A stretch of 64,000 nucleotides of DNA from Salicibibacter cibarius (GCF_016495725.1 NZ_CP054705.1:806001-870000), one strand, 5' to 3'; positions 50,852-61,947 are shown, numbered from the stretch's first letter. Notes: generated by a model not told the origin, from the sequence alone. Translations and numbers: made by a program.

Positions 50852-53769
50852 GTGATGCTAATTATGGAACATTTTATTGAAAACTTGGAGAGATCATTAC
50901 ATAGAGGATTCATAGATCAACAGTATTACAAGTCAGGAAGCTATCAACCTCAGCTACTTGTGAATAATACAAAGACAAACGAAAATGTTGTAACATCGCT
51001 AACTGCAGAACTCAATAGTAGTTATTCATTCCTATTTTCGGTCGCTTTTATAACGGAAAGTGGCCTTGCTTTACTTAAATCACAGTTGTTTGATTTGCAG
51101 CTCAAAGGAATAAAGGGCCGGATGTTAACTTCCACGTATCTAAGCTTTAACAAACCCAAGGTTTTTAAGGAATTATTGAAGCTAAAGAATGTAGAAGTGA
51201 GATTGACTGATGTTGAAGGATTCCATGCTAAGGGCTATATTTTCGAACGTAAAGATCATTATTCTCTAATTGTTGGGAGTTCCAATTTAACTGCAACAGC
51301 ATTAAAGGTAAATCATGAGTGGAACATCAAATTGACATCTCACGGAAATGGTGAGATTATTTACCACTTCATGAATCAATTTGAGGAGGTTTGGGAGGAA
51401 GCTCATCCGTTAACTGAGATTTGGATTGATACATATGAGCAAGCATATGAGCCGCCCAATTTTCAAAACGAAGTTAATAAAGTACAGGAGTTGCCTGGGT
51501 TATATCAAACAAACTCGGTAAGAAAATCTCTTGAAATAGAACCAAATGAAATGCAAACTGCTGCGCTAGATGGAATTCAGCAAGTTCGTAATGCGGGGCA
51601 TGATAAAGCGTTAATCATTTCAGCCACGGGCACGGGAAAAACTTATCTTGCCGGTTTTGATGTAAGGTCTTTCAACCCAAGAAGAATGCTGTTTATTGTC
51701 CATCGGGAACAGATATTATTAAAAGCGAAAGATGATTTTCAAAGGATATTAGGAGGTTGTGATAAAGATTTTGGAGTTATGACAGGTTCTTCTAAACAAG
51801 TTGACGGGAAATATATTTTTGCAACTGTGCAGACGCTTGTAAAAAACAGTATTTTACAAGCGTTTGACCCAGAAGCTTTTGATTACATTTTAATTGATGA
51901 AGTACATAAAGCCGGTGCCAAATCGTATCAGGATGTTATCAATTATTTCAACCCGAAATTCCTCCTTGGTATGACGGCAACGCCAGAGCGAACAGATGAC
52001 TATAATCTGTATGCTCTATTTGATTATAATGTCGCTTACGAGATTCGCCTTCAAGAAGCTCTTGAAGAAGATATGCTTTGTCCTTTTCATTATTTTGGTG
52101 TTACCGATTTGGAACATAATGGAGCTACTATTGATGACGTGACACTTACTTCGAAACTTGTCTCAGATGAAAGGGTTCACCATCTTATAGACAAAGTCCA
52201 ATACTATGGGTTTTCTGGAGATAAAGTAAGAGGTTTGATTTTTTGCAGTAAAAGAGGTGAGGCGAAGGAGCTGTCTGCTCAACTGAATGAACATGGCTAT
52301 AAAACACAAGCTTTGACAGGGGAGGCTGCTCAAAAATCACGGGAGCATTACGTCAGGTCGTTAGAAAATGGGGAACTTGATTACTTAATCACTGTTGATA
52401 TTTTCAATGAAGGTGTGGATATCCCAGCTGTAAATCAAGTCGTTATGTTACGCGAAACTCAGTCCAGTATTATTTTTATTCAACAGTTAGGAAGAGGTCT
52501 TCGAAAGCATGAATCCAAGGACTTTGTCACGATCATTGATTTCATTGGTAATTACGAGAACAATTATTTAATTCCTGTCGCGTTATCGGGGGACCAATCA
52601 CAGAATAAAGATAATATTCGACGTCGAACGAAGGACACAAGCTATATCAAAGGTGTTTCATCTATCAATTTTGAAGAGATTGCAAAAGAGAGGATCTACA
52701 AGTCGATAAATAAAGCGACACTTACAGCGCAAAAAATTTTTAATGAAGCTTTCGTTGAACTAAAGAAACGAATTGGAAGAACACCGCTCTTGCATGATTT
52801 TATGTTGAATCATTCAATTGACCCAGTTGTGATCGTTAACAAACATAAAAACTATCATCAATTTTTATTAAAAATGAAAGAAGAGACAGCTGGATTAACC
52901 ACGTATGAAGAACAAGTATTAACGATGTTTTCCTTAGAGATTTTAGACGGAAAGCGATTGCACGAGGTTATTTTATTAGAGCGCATGCTCCAGTACGGTT
53001 CTGTTCACATTGATGATTTTCGTCAAAGGATTATTCAATTGGGAGGGGAGTCCGATGATGACACGATTGCATCTATGCAACGAATATTTGATTTGTCTTT
53101 CTTCTCTGCGAAAGATGAAAAAAATATGGTGGAATCCCGCTGATTAACGTATCAACAGAGAACCGGTACGTATGGAATGATGCAATTCATACAAGCTTGA
53201 ATGAAAATGAGTATTTTCGCCAATTGTTCGTCGATATCATTGAAAGCGCAAAGCGAAAAAACGAAAGCTATGACAATGCTCAACGATTAACGTTGTATGA
53301 AAAATATTCACGAAAGGACGCCTGTAAGTTATTGAATTGGAAAAATGACGAAAGCTCAACTTTATACGGTTACAAAACGAAACACCATACTTGTCCGATT
53401 TTCGTGACATATCATAAACATGACGATGTTGAAGCAAGCATTAGTTATCAAGAGGCGTTCCTTAATCGAAATGTTCTCCGATGGAGTACAAGAAGCCAAC
53501 GAACATTAGCATCAAAGGAAGTTCAGGAGATTATTCACGCTGTTGAAAACAATATTAGCCTACACTTATTCGTTAAAAAAGATGATGATGAGGGTAGAGA
53601 CTTTTATTATTTAGGAGAAGCAGCGTGTGAGAAAAAGAGTGTGGAAGAAGGGTCTATGCTAGATAAAAATGCTAAAAAACTTCCAGTCGTTCACATGAAC
53701 TTATTGTTGGAAAATCCAGTGGAACGTCATTTGTATGATTATCTCGTTAGCGGGGAGGGTGACGAATAA
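50852..53769 (+). pseudogene. PLD-nuclease/DEVH helicase/DUF3427 protein, split by a frameshift
   Basis: The first frame (GTG 50852 or ATG 50864 to 53143) holds an N-terminal phospholipase-D nuclease (HAKGY at 125-129, GSSN at 142-145). A superfamily 2 helicase follows: ATGTGKT 258-264, DEVH 349-352, GMTATPER, IFIQQLGRGLR. It also carries the start of DUF3427. The second frame (from about 53115 to 53769) carries the rest of DUF3427. Restoring one A in the run of seven near 53116-53122 (KYGGIPLINVSTEN across the joint) gives about 970 residues. Such proteins are thought to act on nucleic acids, some in defence. If the lesion is real, the truncated PLD-helicase may still work. Confidence 0.85.
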
Positions 53770-53773
53770 TAGG

Positions 53774-53797
53774 TCCCTGGGTTTTCCCAGGGATTTT
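53774..53797 (+). terminator. Terminator of the Nudix/helicase operon
   Basis: TCCCTGGG TTTT CCCAGGGA: a perfect 8-bp stem with a 4-nt loop, followed by TTTT. Confidence 0.85.
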
Positions 53798-53898
53798 GAC
53801 TGTCTCGGGTCGCCCCATGTCACCCCAAGTAGATGATTGAATTCAATCAAATAATTTTACAATGAACATGGGAAAAGATTAATTACTACACGACGGGC

Positions 53899-54179
53899 AG
53901 CACATATGAAAAACTATTGCCGTTTGTAGGGGTTGTGGTTTGATTGCCACGACCATGGCCTATACAGATGAAGGTGTTGATACACCTACAGAAAGAACTG
54001 GGGAAGAAGGGACAAGTGAAGGAGAGATCGTAAATGACGCACCGAAAATTTATACCGTGAACACGGATTTTGCCGTAGGCCTTTCGGACAACGTTGAAGA
54101 TTTTGTCTTGCAACCGAACGGGCTTTTCATGTTGGAAAATACCACGTTATCAGATGATGCGGAAGGAGCAGGTTATTAA
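53899..54179 (+). pseudogene. Possible secreted protein with broken signal peptide
   Basis: One frame reads YEKLLPFVGVVV then a stop at 53939-53941. The next frame continues LIATTMAYTDEGVDTPTERT and runs to 54179. Joined by one base they look like a hydrophobic signal or anchor followed by an acidic 70-residue body (FAVGLSDNVEDFVLQPNGLF). No ribosome site is evident and no family recognised. Confidence 0.3.
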
Positions 54180-54198
54180 AGGATGGACCGTGAAACAA

Positions 54199-54242
54199 AC
54201 ATGACAGCTGTAAATCCTTGAGTGGCTTATCAGCTGTCATGT
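54199..54242. terminator. Strong hairpin between convergent genes
   Basis: ACATGACAGCTG and CAGCTGTCATGT form a perfect 12-bp stem with a 20-nt loop. There is no T run, so factor-independent termination is uncertain. Confidence 0.5.
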
Positions 54243-54325
54243 TATGGTATGGAGATAAGGGATGTGATAATGGAGCAGCCATTCACAATCACTCAAAAAA
54301 TCTTGCAAATTTCAAAAAATATTAT

Positions 54326-55900
54326 CTACAACATATAACGATTCAATAAATTCATGTTATTCATTAATGCTTTACAATATTTGTTAATCGTAACCTCATC
54401 AGCTTTAATGGACATTATGCCGATAACTGTATTCATGAGGTGAGTATGATCTAAATGATTGAAAAGATGCTGCCATGTTTCATCGCGTATGAGGAAATAT
54501 TCATTCGCATTGATGAGCATGCGTATCTTTGCATCATCTGCATGGTCATGAAAACGATCATATTTCATCTTGTTATTTTCCAAGTCTTCTGTGACAAAGT
54601 CTTTTAATCGTTTTAACCCTTCTTCAATAGCAGGGTGAACGCTATCCCCTTCGCGCCATTGGAGAAGATCTTCAAGGTTTTCAATCGTGTAGCGCGTTTT
54701 ATCATCATGAACCGTGCCGCTGCCCTTACGGAAACGCGATAAAAGTTCATCCAATTCATCGTCATTTTCATTTTGCTCTATCCGAGACTCTTTCAAAACA
54801 GGCGCTATATCAATACGATCGCCCAACTTTTTTTGTAAAATAGCGCTGACGTCTTCATATGAAAGGTTTGATTTCATACGTTCCTGGAACCCTGCTGCCC
54901 GCAAAAATGTTTTTCCAAATTGGGCATCGACCGTCTCAGGTTCTTCATCATCGGGATCATTGAACGTCAAAGGGATTTCGTTGCTACTTTCATCGGCGCC
55001 CCATTCCATAGTCAAAATCGCTTCAGCAAAAACCTTCGGATCATACCGGCAACCATCGTCATCCAGCACACAGATGTCACAAGCGTCTTCGATGCTGAAA
55101 CCGAGATTCAAAAAACGGCTAAGTTCCATCTTGAAACCAATCTGTTCGATATTGTAATGTTTGAATCCTTTTAAAAAATAAAATCTTATTGTTTCCGGTT
55201 GAAAATGTTTCCTGATAACATCTCCGAGATGCACGTCTTCGCCGTGCATCGTCATGGACATGAATGTTTCCAACGCGGCCTCGTTATCATCTGGTAAAAT
55301 TGCTTTGATGCGAAGCAATAATTTTTCATTATTGGCTCTTTCTGTTAGTTGAATGGGTTTGTTAAGAATGGAGTTCGCCCAGTCAATGGCTTTTTGCATT
55401 TGCGCGATGGATATGTCGCCTTTAACCATCGCATGTTTAGGGAAGCGGCTTTCTATTAGACAAGCGATTGCCAGCAAATAGATATGGAAGGGAAACCCTT
55501 GCGTCTTGTTACCAAAGACCGTTACGTTGTTGACAGGAATTTCTGTTCCTTCTTGTTCGATTGATTTGACCAAAATATCATTGTGGCCGTCATTACCCCG
55601 TGCTTTTTTTCGATAACAGGCAAGATTCCTGAATAGACTAAACGATTCTGCCGACTGCATGGAGGGATAATCTCCGAAGACGTGCCACCCGAGTTGCCGG
55701 CGATAATCGTGATCAAAATCCATTTCCAGTTCTTTGGCGCGATGCCCGTATCTCCAAATGACGCCGTGAGTCTCCGTGTCCACTGTGTTATCCAAAAAAG
55801 GATAAGCATCAATGAGTTGCAACGATTCTTCATACACGTCTTCCCATTCGTCAGGATCAATCTCATTTGGCAAAATATCCATAAAAATATAGACGCCCAT
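54326..55900 (-). CDS. Uncharacterised 524-residue protein
   Basis: No signal peptide or membrane segment. It starts MGVYIFMDILPNEIDPDEWEDVYEESL. The first half may be mixed alpha/beta (FGNKTQGFPFHIYLLAIACL). The middle is helical with many acidic residues and a DDDGCRYDPKVFAEAIL segment holding CDICVLDDDGC. The end is helical. I do not recognise the family. AAAGGCGGG precedes the ATG. It stands alone between repeats and remnants, and its base use resembles its neighbours. Confidence 0.6.
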   Translation of the reverse strand: MGVYIFMDILPNEIDPDEWEDVYEESLQLIDAYPFLDNTVDTETHGVIWRYGHRAKELEMDFDHDYRRQLGWHVFGDYPSMQSAESFSLFRNLACYRKKARGNDGHNDILVKSIEQEGTEIPVNNVTVFGNKTQGFPFHIYLLAIACLIESRFPKHAMVKGDISIAQMQKAIDWANSILNKPIQLTERANNEKLLLRIKAILPDDNEAALETFMSMTMHGEDVHLGDVIRKHFQPETIRFYFLKGFKHYNIEQIGFKMELSRFLNLGFSIEDACDICVLDDDGCRYDPKVFAEAILTMEWGADESSNEIPLTFNDPDDEEPETVDAQFGKTFLRAAGFQERMKSNLSYEDVSAILQKKLGDRIDIAPVLKESRIEQNENDDELDELLSRFRKGSGTVHDDKTRYTIENLEDLLQWREGDSVHPAIEEGLKRLKDFVTEDLENNKMKYDRFHDHADDAKIRMLINANEYFLIRDETWQHLFNHLDHTHLMNTVIGIMSIKADEVTINKYCKALMNNMNLLNRYML

Positions 55901-56533
55901 CTTGTTTCCCGCCTTTCTTCGATTTGTTTTTCAGGCTTGGGGAGTTGCACAACAATTCCATCGAATAAATATAAAAAATATTAAGAAATAAAAGGGTCTT
56001 TAACCTATGGGGATTAGACATATGGTCTTTTAGTCATTATACCATAAAATAATTATTTGGCGTATGATATTTTCGAAAATGTGAACATTTTGTGCTATAG
56101 GCATAAAAATGGGGCTAGGTTCACGCCTTGTTTTGTACTACCTTCAACATTCATTTCCACGGATCAATATCGCTTCTATTCGTCGATTATTCGTTTTTAT
56201 GTTCCCCAAAATAATTATGAACTGTTGCGAAACCCATGGAAAAATAAAAAGGATGTTGAGCACATCGTGTTTTGTTGCACTTGCGGACTCAGTTGGCGCT
56301 CGGCAACCATGATGAGTTCGCAAACCTCGATCCTGAGGACTCATTTGGATCCTGTACAACACAAGGAGTCTTCAAAGCCCAATATTAAGACCTAATCTGA
56401 TGCTGAGCATTGGGGTCCATTTTATATGCTGGAGGTCTTTTTGGGGGAATTTCTTTTCGCGTTTCAGTCATCCCTTGTATGCCAAGATCTTTGAGACAGC
56501 GCAATTAGCTCGAAAATGTGAGATGCACGAAAA
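55901..56533. other. Intergenic region without a recognised gene
   Basis: Open frames at 56057-56395 and 56400-56636 lack ribosome sites and recognisable motifs. A CTGAGGACTCATTTGG string near 56333 resembles the hairpin arm and start of the spacer of array B, but only once, so it may be a relic of such a repeat. Confidence 0.4.
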
Positions 56534-56559
56534 ACTCCCCGGGCATTCACCCGGGGAGT
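56534..56559 (-). terminator. Terminator of htpG
   Basis: ACTCCCCGGG CATTCA CCCGGGGAGT: a perfect 10-bp stem, followed on the minus strand by TTTTTCG. Confidence 0.9.
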
Positions 56560-56564
56560 CAACC

Positions 56565-58439
56565 TCACACCATCACCTTGCACATATCATTCGTAAATTC
56601 CACCGGGTCTTCCACCGGCAGGCCTTCAATCAGTAGGGCTTGGTTGTATAACAAATTGGTATAAAGCGCCAATTTGTCTTTGTCATTGTCGTAAGCGTCT
56701 TGCAGGGATTTGAATACGTCATGGTTGACGTTGATCTCCAGGACTTTTTCGGCGCTGATGCCCTGGTTATTGGGCATGCTTTGCAGGACTTTTTCCATTT
56801 CAATGGATATTTCGCCGTCTGACGCCAGGACGACGGGGTGGGATTTTAGTCTTTTTGATGCCCGTACGTCGCTCACTTTGTCAGAGATCGCCTCCTTCAT
56901 GGCAGCGAAGACTTCTTTGTTTTCTTTTTCCTCTTCTTCCGTATTGTCGTCTTCGTTTTCAATGTCGAGGTCGCTGCTTGAGACGGATTTGAATTCTTTT
57001 TCCTTGTAATTCATGAGCATTTTGATCGCGAACTCGTCCACTTCTTCGGTGAAGTAGAGGATCTCATACCCTTTGTCAGCAACTAATTCGGTTTGCGGCA
57101 ACTTGTCGATTTTTTCATAGCTGTCGCCGCTCGCGTAGTAGATGTACGTTTGATCTTCGGGCATGCGGGAAACATATTCGTCCAGCGTGACTAGTTTTTT
57201 CTCGGTAGATGAATAGAACATCAACAAATCTTGCAGATCTTCTTTGTTCATGCCGAAATCATTGTAAACGCCAAACTTCAATTGCCGTCCGAAGGCATTG
57301 TAAAACTTCTCATAGTTTTCCCGTTCATTTTTGAGCATCGTTTGCAGGTTGCTTTTAATTTTGTTCTTAATGTTTTTCGCGATCGTTTTTAATTGGCGAT
57401 CGTGTTGCAACATTTCCCTGGAAATATTAAGCGACAGATCTTCGGAGTCGACCATGCCTTTAACGAACCCGAAATAATCCGGAAGCAAGTCCGCGCTTTT
57501 GTTCATAATGAGGACGCCGCTGGAGTACAATTCCAAGCCTTTCTCAAAGTCGGCTGTGTAATAATCGGGCGGTGCGCTTTCCGGGATGAAAAGAATGGCG
57601 TCGTAACGGATCGATCCATCCACGTTAATATGGATGTGCTTGAGCGGTTTGTCGAAGCCGTATCGTTTTTCGGCATAAAAATTCTCGTAGTCTTCATCCG
57701 TTAATTCACTTTTGTTCTTTTTCCAGATCGGTACCATGTTATTGACCGTCTGTTCTTCCTGATACTCTTCGTATTCATCCTCGTCGTCTTCTTTCGGTTG
57801 CTGCACGGTGACGTCCATCTTGATTGGATAGCGAATGAAATCGGAGTATTTTTTTATCACTGTTTTTAAGCCTTGTTCTTCAAGAAAATCATCATAATTT
57901 TCTTCTTCGCCATTGTCCTTGATTTTCAAAATAATGTCGGTGCCGACGGTTTCTTTTTCATAAGGCTCGATCGAGTAACCGTCCGTGCCTTTGGATTCCC
58001 ATTTGTACGCTTCATCGCTATCCAAGGATTTGCTGATGACGGTGACTTGGTCAGCGACCATAAACGAAGAATAGAAGCCGACGCCAAACTGGCCGATGAT
58101 GTCATGCCCGTCTTGCAATTCGGTTTCATTTTTGAACGCCAACGAACCGCTTTTGGCAATAACACCGAGATTGTCTTCCATTTCATCCTTTGTCATGCCA
58201 ATGCCGGTATCGGAAATGTGCAGCGTTCGGTTCTCTTTGTCAGGCGTCACCTTTATGTAGTATTGATCTTTGTCAAAGGTCAAGGAATCATCGGTTAACG
58301 CACGGTAATAAATCTTGTCAATGGCATCGCTGGCGTTTGACATTAATTCCCGTAAAAAAATCTCTTTATGCGAATAAATGGAGTTGATCATCAGTTCCAA
58401 CAATCGTTTCGATTCTGCTTTGAATTCTGTTTTTGCCAT
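56565..58439 (-). CDS. htpG: Chaperone HtpG (Hsp90)
   Basis: 624 residues. The N-terminal ATP pocket shows [17 protein letters not shown] (about 28-44, with the catalytic Glu and the Asn) and [11 protein letters not shown] (about 77-87) plus [13 protein letters not shown] (about 116-128). The middle domain has [26 protein letters not shown]. The C-terminal dimerisation domain ends near [12 protein letters not shown]. It refolds client proteins under stress. The promoter carries a CIRCE operator, so HrcA control is expected here. Confidence 0.97.
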   Translation of the reverse strand: MAKTEFKAESKRLLELMINSIYSHKEIFLRELMSNASDAIDKIYYRALTDDSLTFDKDQYYIKVTPDKENRTLHISDTGIGMTKDEMEDNLGVIAKSGSLAFKNETELQDGHDIIGQFGVGFYSSFMVADQVTVISKSLDSDEAYKWESKGTDGYSIEPYEKETVGTDIILKIKDNGEEENYDDFLEEQGLKTVIKKYSDFIRYPIKMDVTVQQPKEDDEDEYEEYQEEQTVNNMVPIWKKNKSELTDEDYENFYAEKRYGFDKPLKHIHINVDGSIRYDAILFIPESAPPDYYTADFEKGLELYSSGVLIMNKSADLLPDYFGFVKGMVDSEDLSLNISREMLQHDRQLKTIAKNIKNKIKSNLQTMLKNERENYEKFYNAFGRQLKFGVYNDFGMNKEDLQDLLMFYSSTEKKLVTLDEYVSRMPEDQTYIYYASGDSYEKIDKLPQTELVADKGYEILYFTEEVDEFAIKMLMNYKEKEFKSVSSSDLDIENEDDNTEEEEKENKEVFAAMKEAISDKVSDVRASKRLKSHPVVLASDGEISIEMEKVLQSMPNNQGISAEKVLEINVNHDVFKSLQDAYDNDKDKLALYTNLLYNQALLIEGLPVEDPVEFTNDMCKVMV

Positions 58440-58460
58440 GAAAATGCTCCTTTCAAAAAG

Positions 58461-58487
58461 TTAGCATTCAGTGGTCTTGAGTGCTAA
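58461..58487 (-). promoter_or_regulatory. CIRCE operator (HrcA binding site)
   Basis: On the minus strand TTAGCACTC, a 9-bp spacer, GAATGCTAA. The consensus TTAGCACTC-N9-GAGTGCTAA is matched at 17 of 18 arm positions. It covers the expected transcription start of htpG, 22 bp before its ATG. Confidence 0.9.
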
Positions 58488-58493
58488 CTTTAT

Positions 58494-58521
58494 TATTTAG
58501 CATTTGGGCGTTGCTTGTCAA
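58494..58521 (-). promoter_or_regulatory. SigA-type promoter of htpG
   Basis: On the minus strand TTGACA (58521-58516), 16-bp spacer and TAAATA (58499-58494). The CIRCE element begins just downstream of the -10 box. Confidence 0.7.
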
Positions 58522-58629
58522 TAGAGCTTGCTGGAAATTGTTAAGGGATGGCCCCTGCTTTATCATAGACAGGCTTAAGTGGTAGAATGGGAATAAAAGA
58601 GCGGTTAGTGGAGGAGATGGAAACCCTAG

Positions 58630-61600
58630 ATGTTTAAAATAAACCAAGATAGTTTGCATCCGGATTATATTTTTCAAGCCGTGGACAACCCGCGGACATA
58701 TACGCGCGGCGAAAATTATTATTACAATGATCGCGTGGGACCTGTGTCTTTTTTTCAGCATGAGAAAACGACAAAAGCTGCGGTCCATGGGTCAAGAAGC
58801 TATCAATGCCAAGCGATATTTCAACGCAATGGGGATTTGGACCGATTAAGCTGTTCTTGCCCTGCATTTGATTCCTATGCGGGGATATGTAAACATCTTG
58901 TCGCGTTTTTGTTGGAACTTGACGAATTGATGTCTACGGAGGAATATGGACATAAATATGGTGCTAGCCAAGGACATCAAATGATCGATGTTTTTAAAGA
59001 GGCGTTTAAGCCTGAAAAGCCAGCTGCTATCATGGAAAAAGATACACTCGATGTTCGTTATGAGCTGGATTGTAACGTCCATCCGTTTTCCGGTATCGTC
59101 CAAGACATTTCAGTCCGCCTGCGTGCCGGCGTGAATCGTCCATATGTCGTAAAAAATATTAAACGGTTTATTGACGACGTGCAAATGGGGAAAGACCATT
59201 TCTTTACGAAAAAATTTACTTATCAACCGGAAAATCACCAATTGGCTGAAAAAGACCGGGAAGTGTTGGATTTGTTATGGAAAATAAGCAAAAGCGAACC
59301 TTCTGCTTATTCCATCTATAGACACGAGCGTGAACTCGACATCCCCGATCTGATGGTTCCGGATCTATTCGAGTTGCTGGAAGGCCGTCACGTCGATATC
59401 ATTTCGGGGCATGCGTCGGAAACCGTCATGGTCGATGCCTTCCACCCCGACGCACGGCTTGAATTTTTGTTGCAAAAAAGTTCGGACGAAGATGCGGTCG
59501 AGCTACATTTAAAGGAAGGAAACCATCTATTTTTCTCTACGGATCATCAGCTTGTGCAAAACGGAGAAAAACTTTGTCGATTGAATCAAGAGCAAGCAAC
59601 GATTATTCAAAAGCTACTAAGCACCTCGGAGTGGGGCGGGGCATTGACTCGTTTTTCGCCCGAAGACATGGAACCTTTTTGTTCATACGTACTGCCGAAG
59701 CTAAAAGAAATCGCGGCGGTTGAAATGGATGAAGCGTTAACGGATGTGATCCGGCAGTATCCGTTGAATGCGAAAATGAAGATTGAGTATAGCGAAGAAG
59801 TCCTCAGTGCCCTTGTAACGTTTCAATACGGGGACATGGAGATCAATCCATATGGGGAACAAGGGCACGATGAGGATATAACGGCGATCATTGTGCGCGA
59901 TGTGGAAACAGAGGCAACGATTGAATCGCTGCTCGATCGAATTCCGTTCACACAATCGGATGGTAAGCTTGTGCTCGATGATGAAGAAGAAATGGCCGCG
60001 TTTCTTTTTGAGGAATTGCCACTGCTGCAAGACTATATTGATATTTATACGACGGCGACCGTCAGGCAAATGATCGCTCCCCTCGAGAAAAAACCGAGCG
60101 TGTCCCTTTCAACGAACGAGGAAACAAATTGGCTTGATGTTTCTTTTTCCGTGGAGGGCATTCCGTCCGATGAAGTGGAGCAAGTGCTTGAAGCGCTAAA
60201 AAAGAATCAGACGTATTATCGCCTTCCGAGCGGAGCTTTTCTTCATCTACAAGGGGAAGAGTTCGGGAACGTAAAAAATGCCGTTGATCATTTCGCACCA
60301 GAAAAAGGGACATTGAAAGAAGAAATGAAAGTTCCCCTTTATCAGGCACTTTCCCTGGAGGATGAAAAGGCGCAGTCATTTAAGCTGTCCGCTTCCTTGC
60401 GGCAATTAATGAATGATGTCCAAAAGCCGGATTTTGTTGATGCTGATCCTCCGGAAGCGATCAACGCCTCGCTCCGGGAATACCAATTAACCGGCTTTCG
60501 TTGGCTAAAAACGTTATCCCATTTCGGGCTCGGCGGAATATTGGCCGATGATATGGGCCTTGGCAAGACGTTGCAAACCATTACGTATTTGCAAGCGTTG
60601 ACGGATGAAAACCCGAATATGCGGGCGCTTATCATCACACCCGCGAGTTTGAGTTATAATTGGGAAAAAGAATTCCAGCGTTTTGCTCCCGAAATGGATA
60701 CCGTGGTTATCGCGGGACCGAAAGCGGAAAGACAAAAAAAGTTGGAGCAAAGTTCGGAAGCGCAAGTGCTGATTACATCTTATCCACTCATTCAACGGGA
60801 GGCGGATATCTACCAATCCGAACCCTTTGATGCCCTGATCTTGGATGAAGCCCAGGCTATCAAAAATCAAGCGTCGAAGACAGCACAAGCCGTACGCTCG
60901 CTACAAAAAGCCAGCGCGTTTGCCCTGACGGGAACGCCGATTGAAAATCGCCTTGACGAACTCTATTCTATTTTTAATACGCTCCTTCCGGGCATTTTAG
61001 GATCGAAAAAAGCCTTTAAGGCGATGGAAAACGATGAAATTTCCAAACGCGTGCGCCCCTTTATATTGCGGCGCATGAAAAAGGATGTTCTCACGGAATT
61101 GCCTGAAAAGGACGAGCAGGTGCAGTACACGAACCTCACCGATGATCAGAAAAAGCTCTACGTGGCTCAAGTCAATCGATTGGCAAAGGATGTGGATTCG
61201 GCCATCGATGGAGATCAATTTCAGGAACAGCGCATGCAAATTCTTGCCGGTTTAACGAAGCTGCGCCAAATTTGTTGCCATCCTCAGCTTGTTTTGCCGG
61301 ATGAGAGCTATAAATCCGGGAAATTCGAACGGTTATTGGAATACGTGGATGAAGGGCTCGCTTCAGGACGGCGCATGGTCATCTTTTCCCAGTTTACATC
61401 GATGCTTTCCATGATCCGGGCGGCTTTTGACGAGCGGGGCTGGTTGTATCATTACTTGGACGGCCAAACGCCTGCAAAGGACCGGCTTGCGCTCACCGAA
61501 CGTTTTAATGAAGGGGAACACTCCCTCTTTTTAGTGTCGATGAAAGCCGGTGGCACTGGTTTGAATTTAACCGGCGGCGACACCGTTATCCTTTTTGACA

Positions 61601-61827
61601 CGTGGTGGAACCCGGCCGTGGAGCAGCAAGCGGCGGATCGCGTCCACCGCTTTGGGCAAGAGAACAATGTTCAGGTGATTAAATTGATTACATCTGGAAC
61701 GATTGAAGAAAAGATGCTGGAGATGCAAGAGCAAAAAAAAGCGCTCGTGGAAGAAGTCATCCAACCGGGCGAGCAACAGCTCACGAGCTTACGGCCGGAA
61801 GATGTGAAAGAGTTATTGAGCGTGTGA
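58630..61827 (+). CDS. SNF2-family helicase with SWIM zinc finger
   Basis: 1065 residues. The SWIM finger CxC...CxH is at C75, C77, C87, H89 (LSCSCPAF, GICKHL). A long middle part (about 100-590) precedes the SNF2 ATPase. Motif I LADDMGLGKT lies at about 638-647, DEAQ near 738-741, LTGTPIENRLDELYSI near 765, and motif VI QQAADRVHRFGQ near 1000. It resembles the YwqA type of Bacillus, a double-stranded DNA or RNA polymerase-linked translocase. The ribosome site GGAGGAG is 12-15 nt before the ATG, rather far. Confidence 0.93.
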   Translation: MFKINQDSLHPDYIFQAVDNPRTYTRGENYYYNDRVGPVSFFQHEKTTKAAVHGSRSYQCQAIFQRNGDLDRLSCSCPAFDSYAGICKHLVAFLLELDELMSTEEYGHKYGASQGHQMIDVFKEAFKPEKPAAIMEKDTLDVRYELDCNVHPFSGIVQDISVRLRAGVNRPYVVKNIKRFIDDVQMGKDHFFTKKFTYQPENHQLAEKDREVLDLLWKISKSEPSAYSIYRHERELDIPDLMVPDLFELLEGRHVDIISGHASETVMVDAFHPDARLEFLLQKSSDEDAVELHLKEGNHLFFSTDHQLVQNGEKLCRLNQEQATIIQKLLSTSEWGGALTRFSPEDMEPFCSYVLPKLKEIAAVEMDEALTDVIRQYPLNAKMKIEYSEEVLSALVTFQYGDMEINPYGEQGHDEDITAIIVRDVETEATIESLLDRIPFTQSDGKLVLDDEEEMAAFLFEELPLLQDYIDIYTTATVRQMIAPLEKKPSVSLSTNEETNWLDVSFSVEGIPSDEVEQVLEALKKNQTYYRLPSGAFLHLQGEEFGNVKNAVDHFAPEKGTLKEEMKVPLYQALSLEDEKAQSFKLSASLRQLMNDVQKPDFVDADPPEAINASLREYQLTGFRWLKTLSHFGLGGILADDMGLGKTLQTITYLQALTDENPNMRALIITPASLSYNWEKEFQRFAPEMDTVVIAGPKAERQKKLEQSSEAQVLITSYPLIQREADIYQSEPFDALILDEAQAIKNQASKTAQAVRSLQKASAFALTGTPIENRLDELYSIFNTLLPGILGSKKAFKAMENDEISKRVRPFILRRMKKDVLTELPEKDEQVQYTNLTDDQKKLYVAQVNRLAKDVDSAIDGDQFQEQRMQILAGLTKLRQICCHPQLVLPDESYKSGKFERLLEYVDEGLASGRRMVIFSQFTSMLSMIRAAFDERGWLYHYLDGQTPAKDRLALTERFNEGEHSLFLVSMKAGGTGLNLTGGDTVILFDTWWNPAVEQQAADRVHRFGQENNVQVIKLITSGTIEEKMLEMQEQKKALVEEVIQPGEQQLTSLRPEDVKELLSV

Positions 61828-61832
61828 AAGGT

Positions 61833-61865
61833 AGCCCCTTGCCGGTTTGGCGAGGGGCTTGGCCG
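61833..61865 (+). terminator. Hairpin after the SNF2 gene
   Basis: AGCCCCTTGCC pairs with GGCGAGGGGCT (one G-T pair) around a GGTTT loop. It follows the stop by 6 bp; no T run is seen. Confidence 0.55.
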
Positions 61866-61947
61866 TTAGAGACACGAGTGGGGCAGGAGATCGGGTGCAT
61901 GGAGGGTGAAGACGGGGGAACGTTACACGTTTGGGCGCCGGTGGGGC

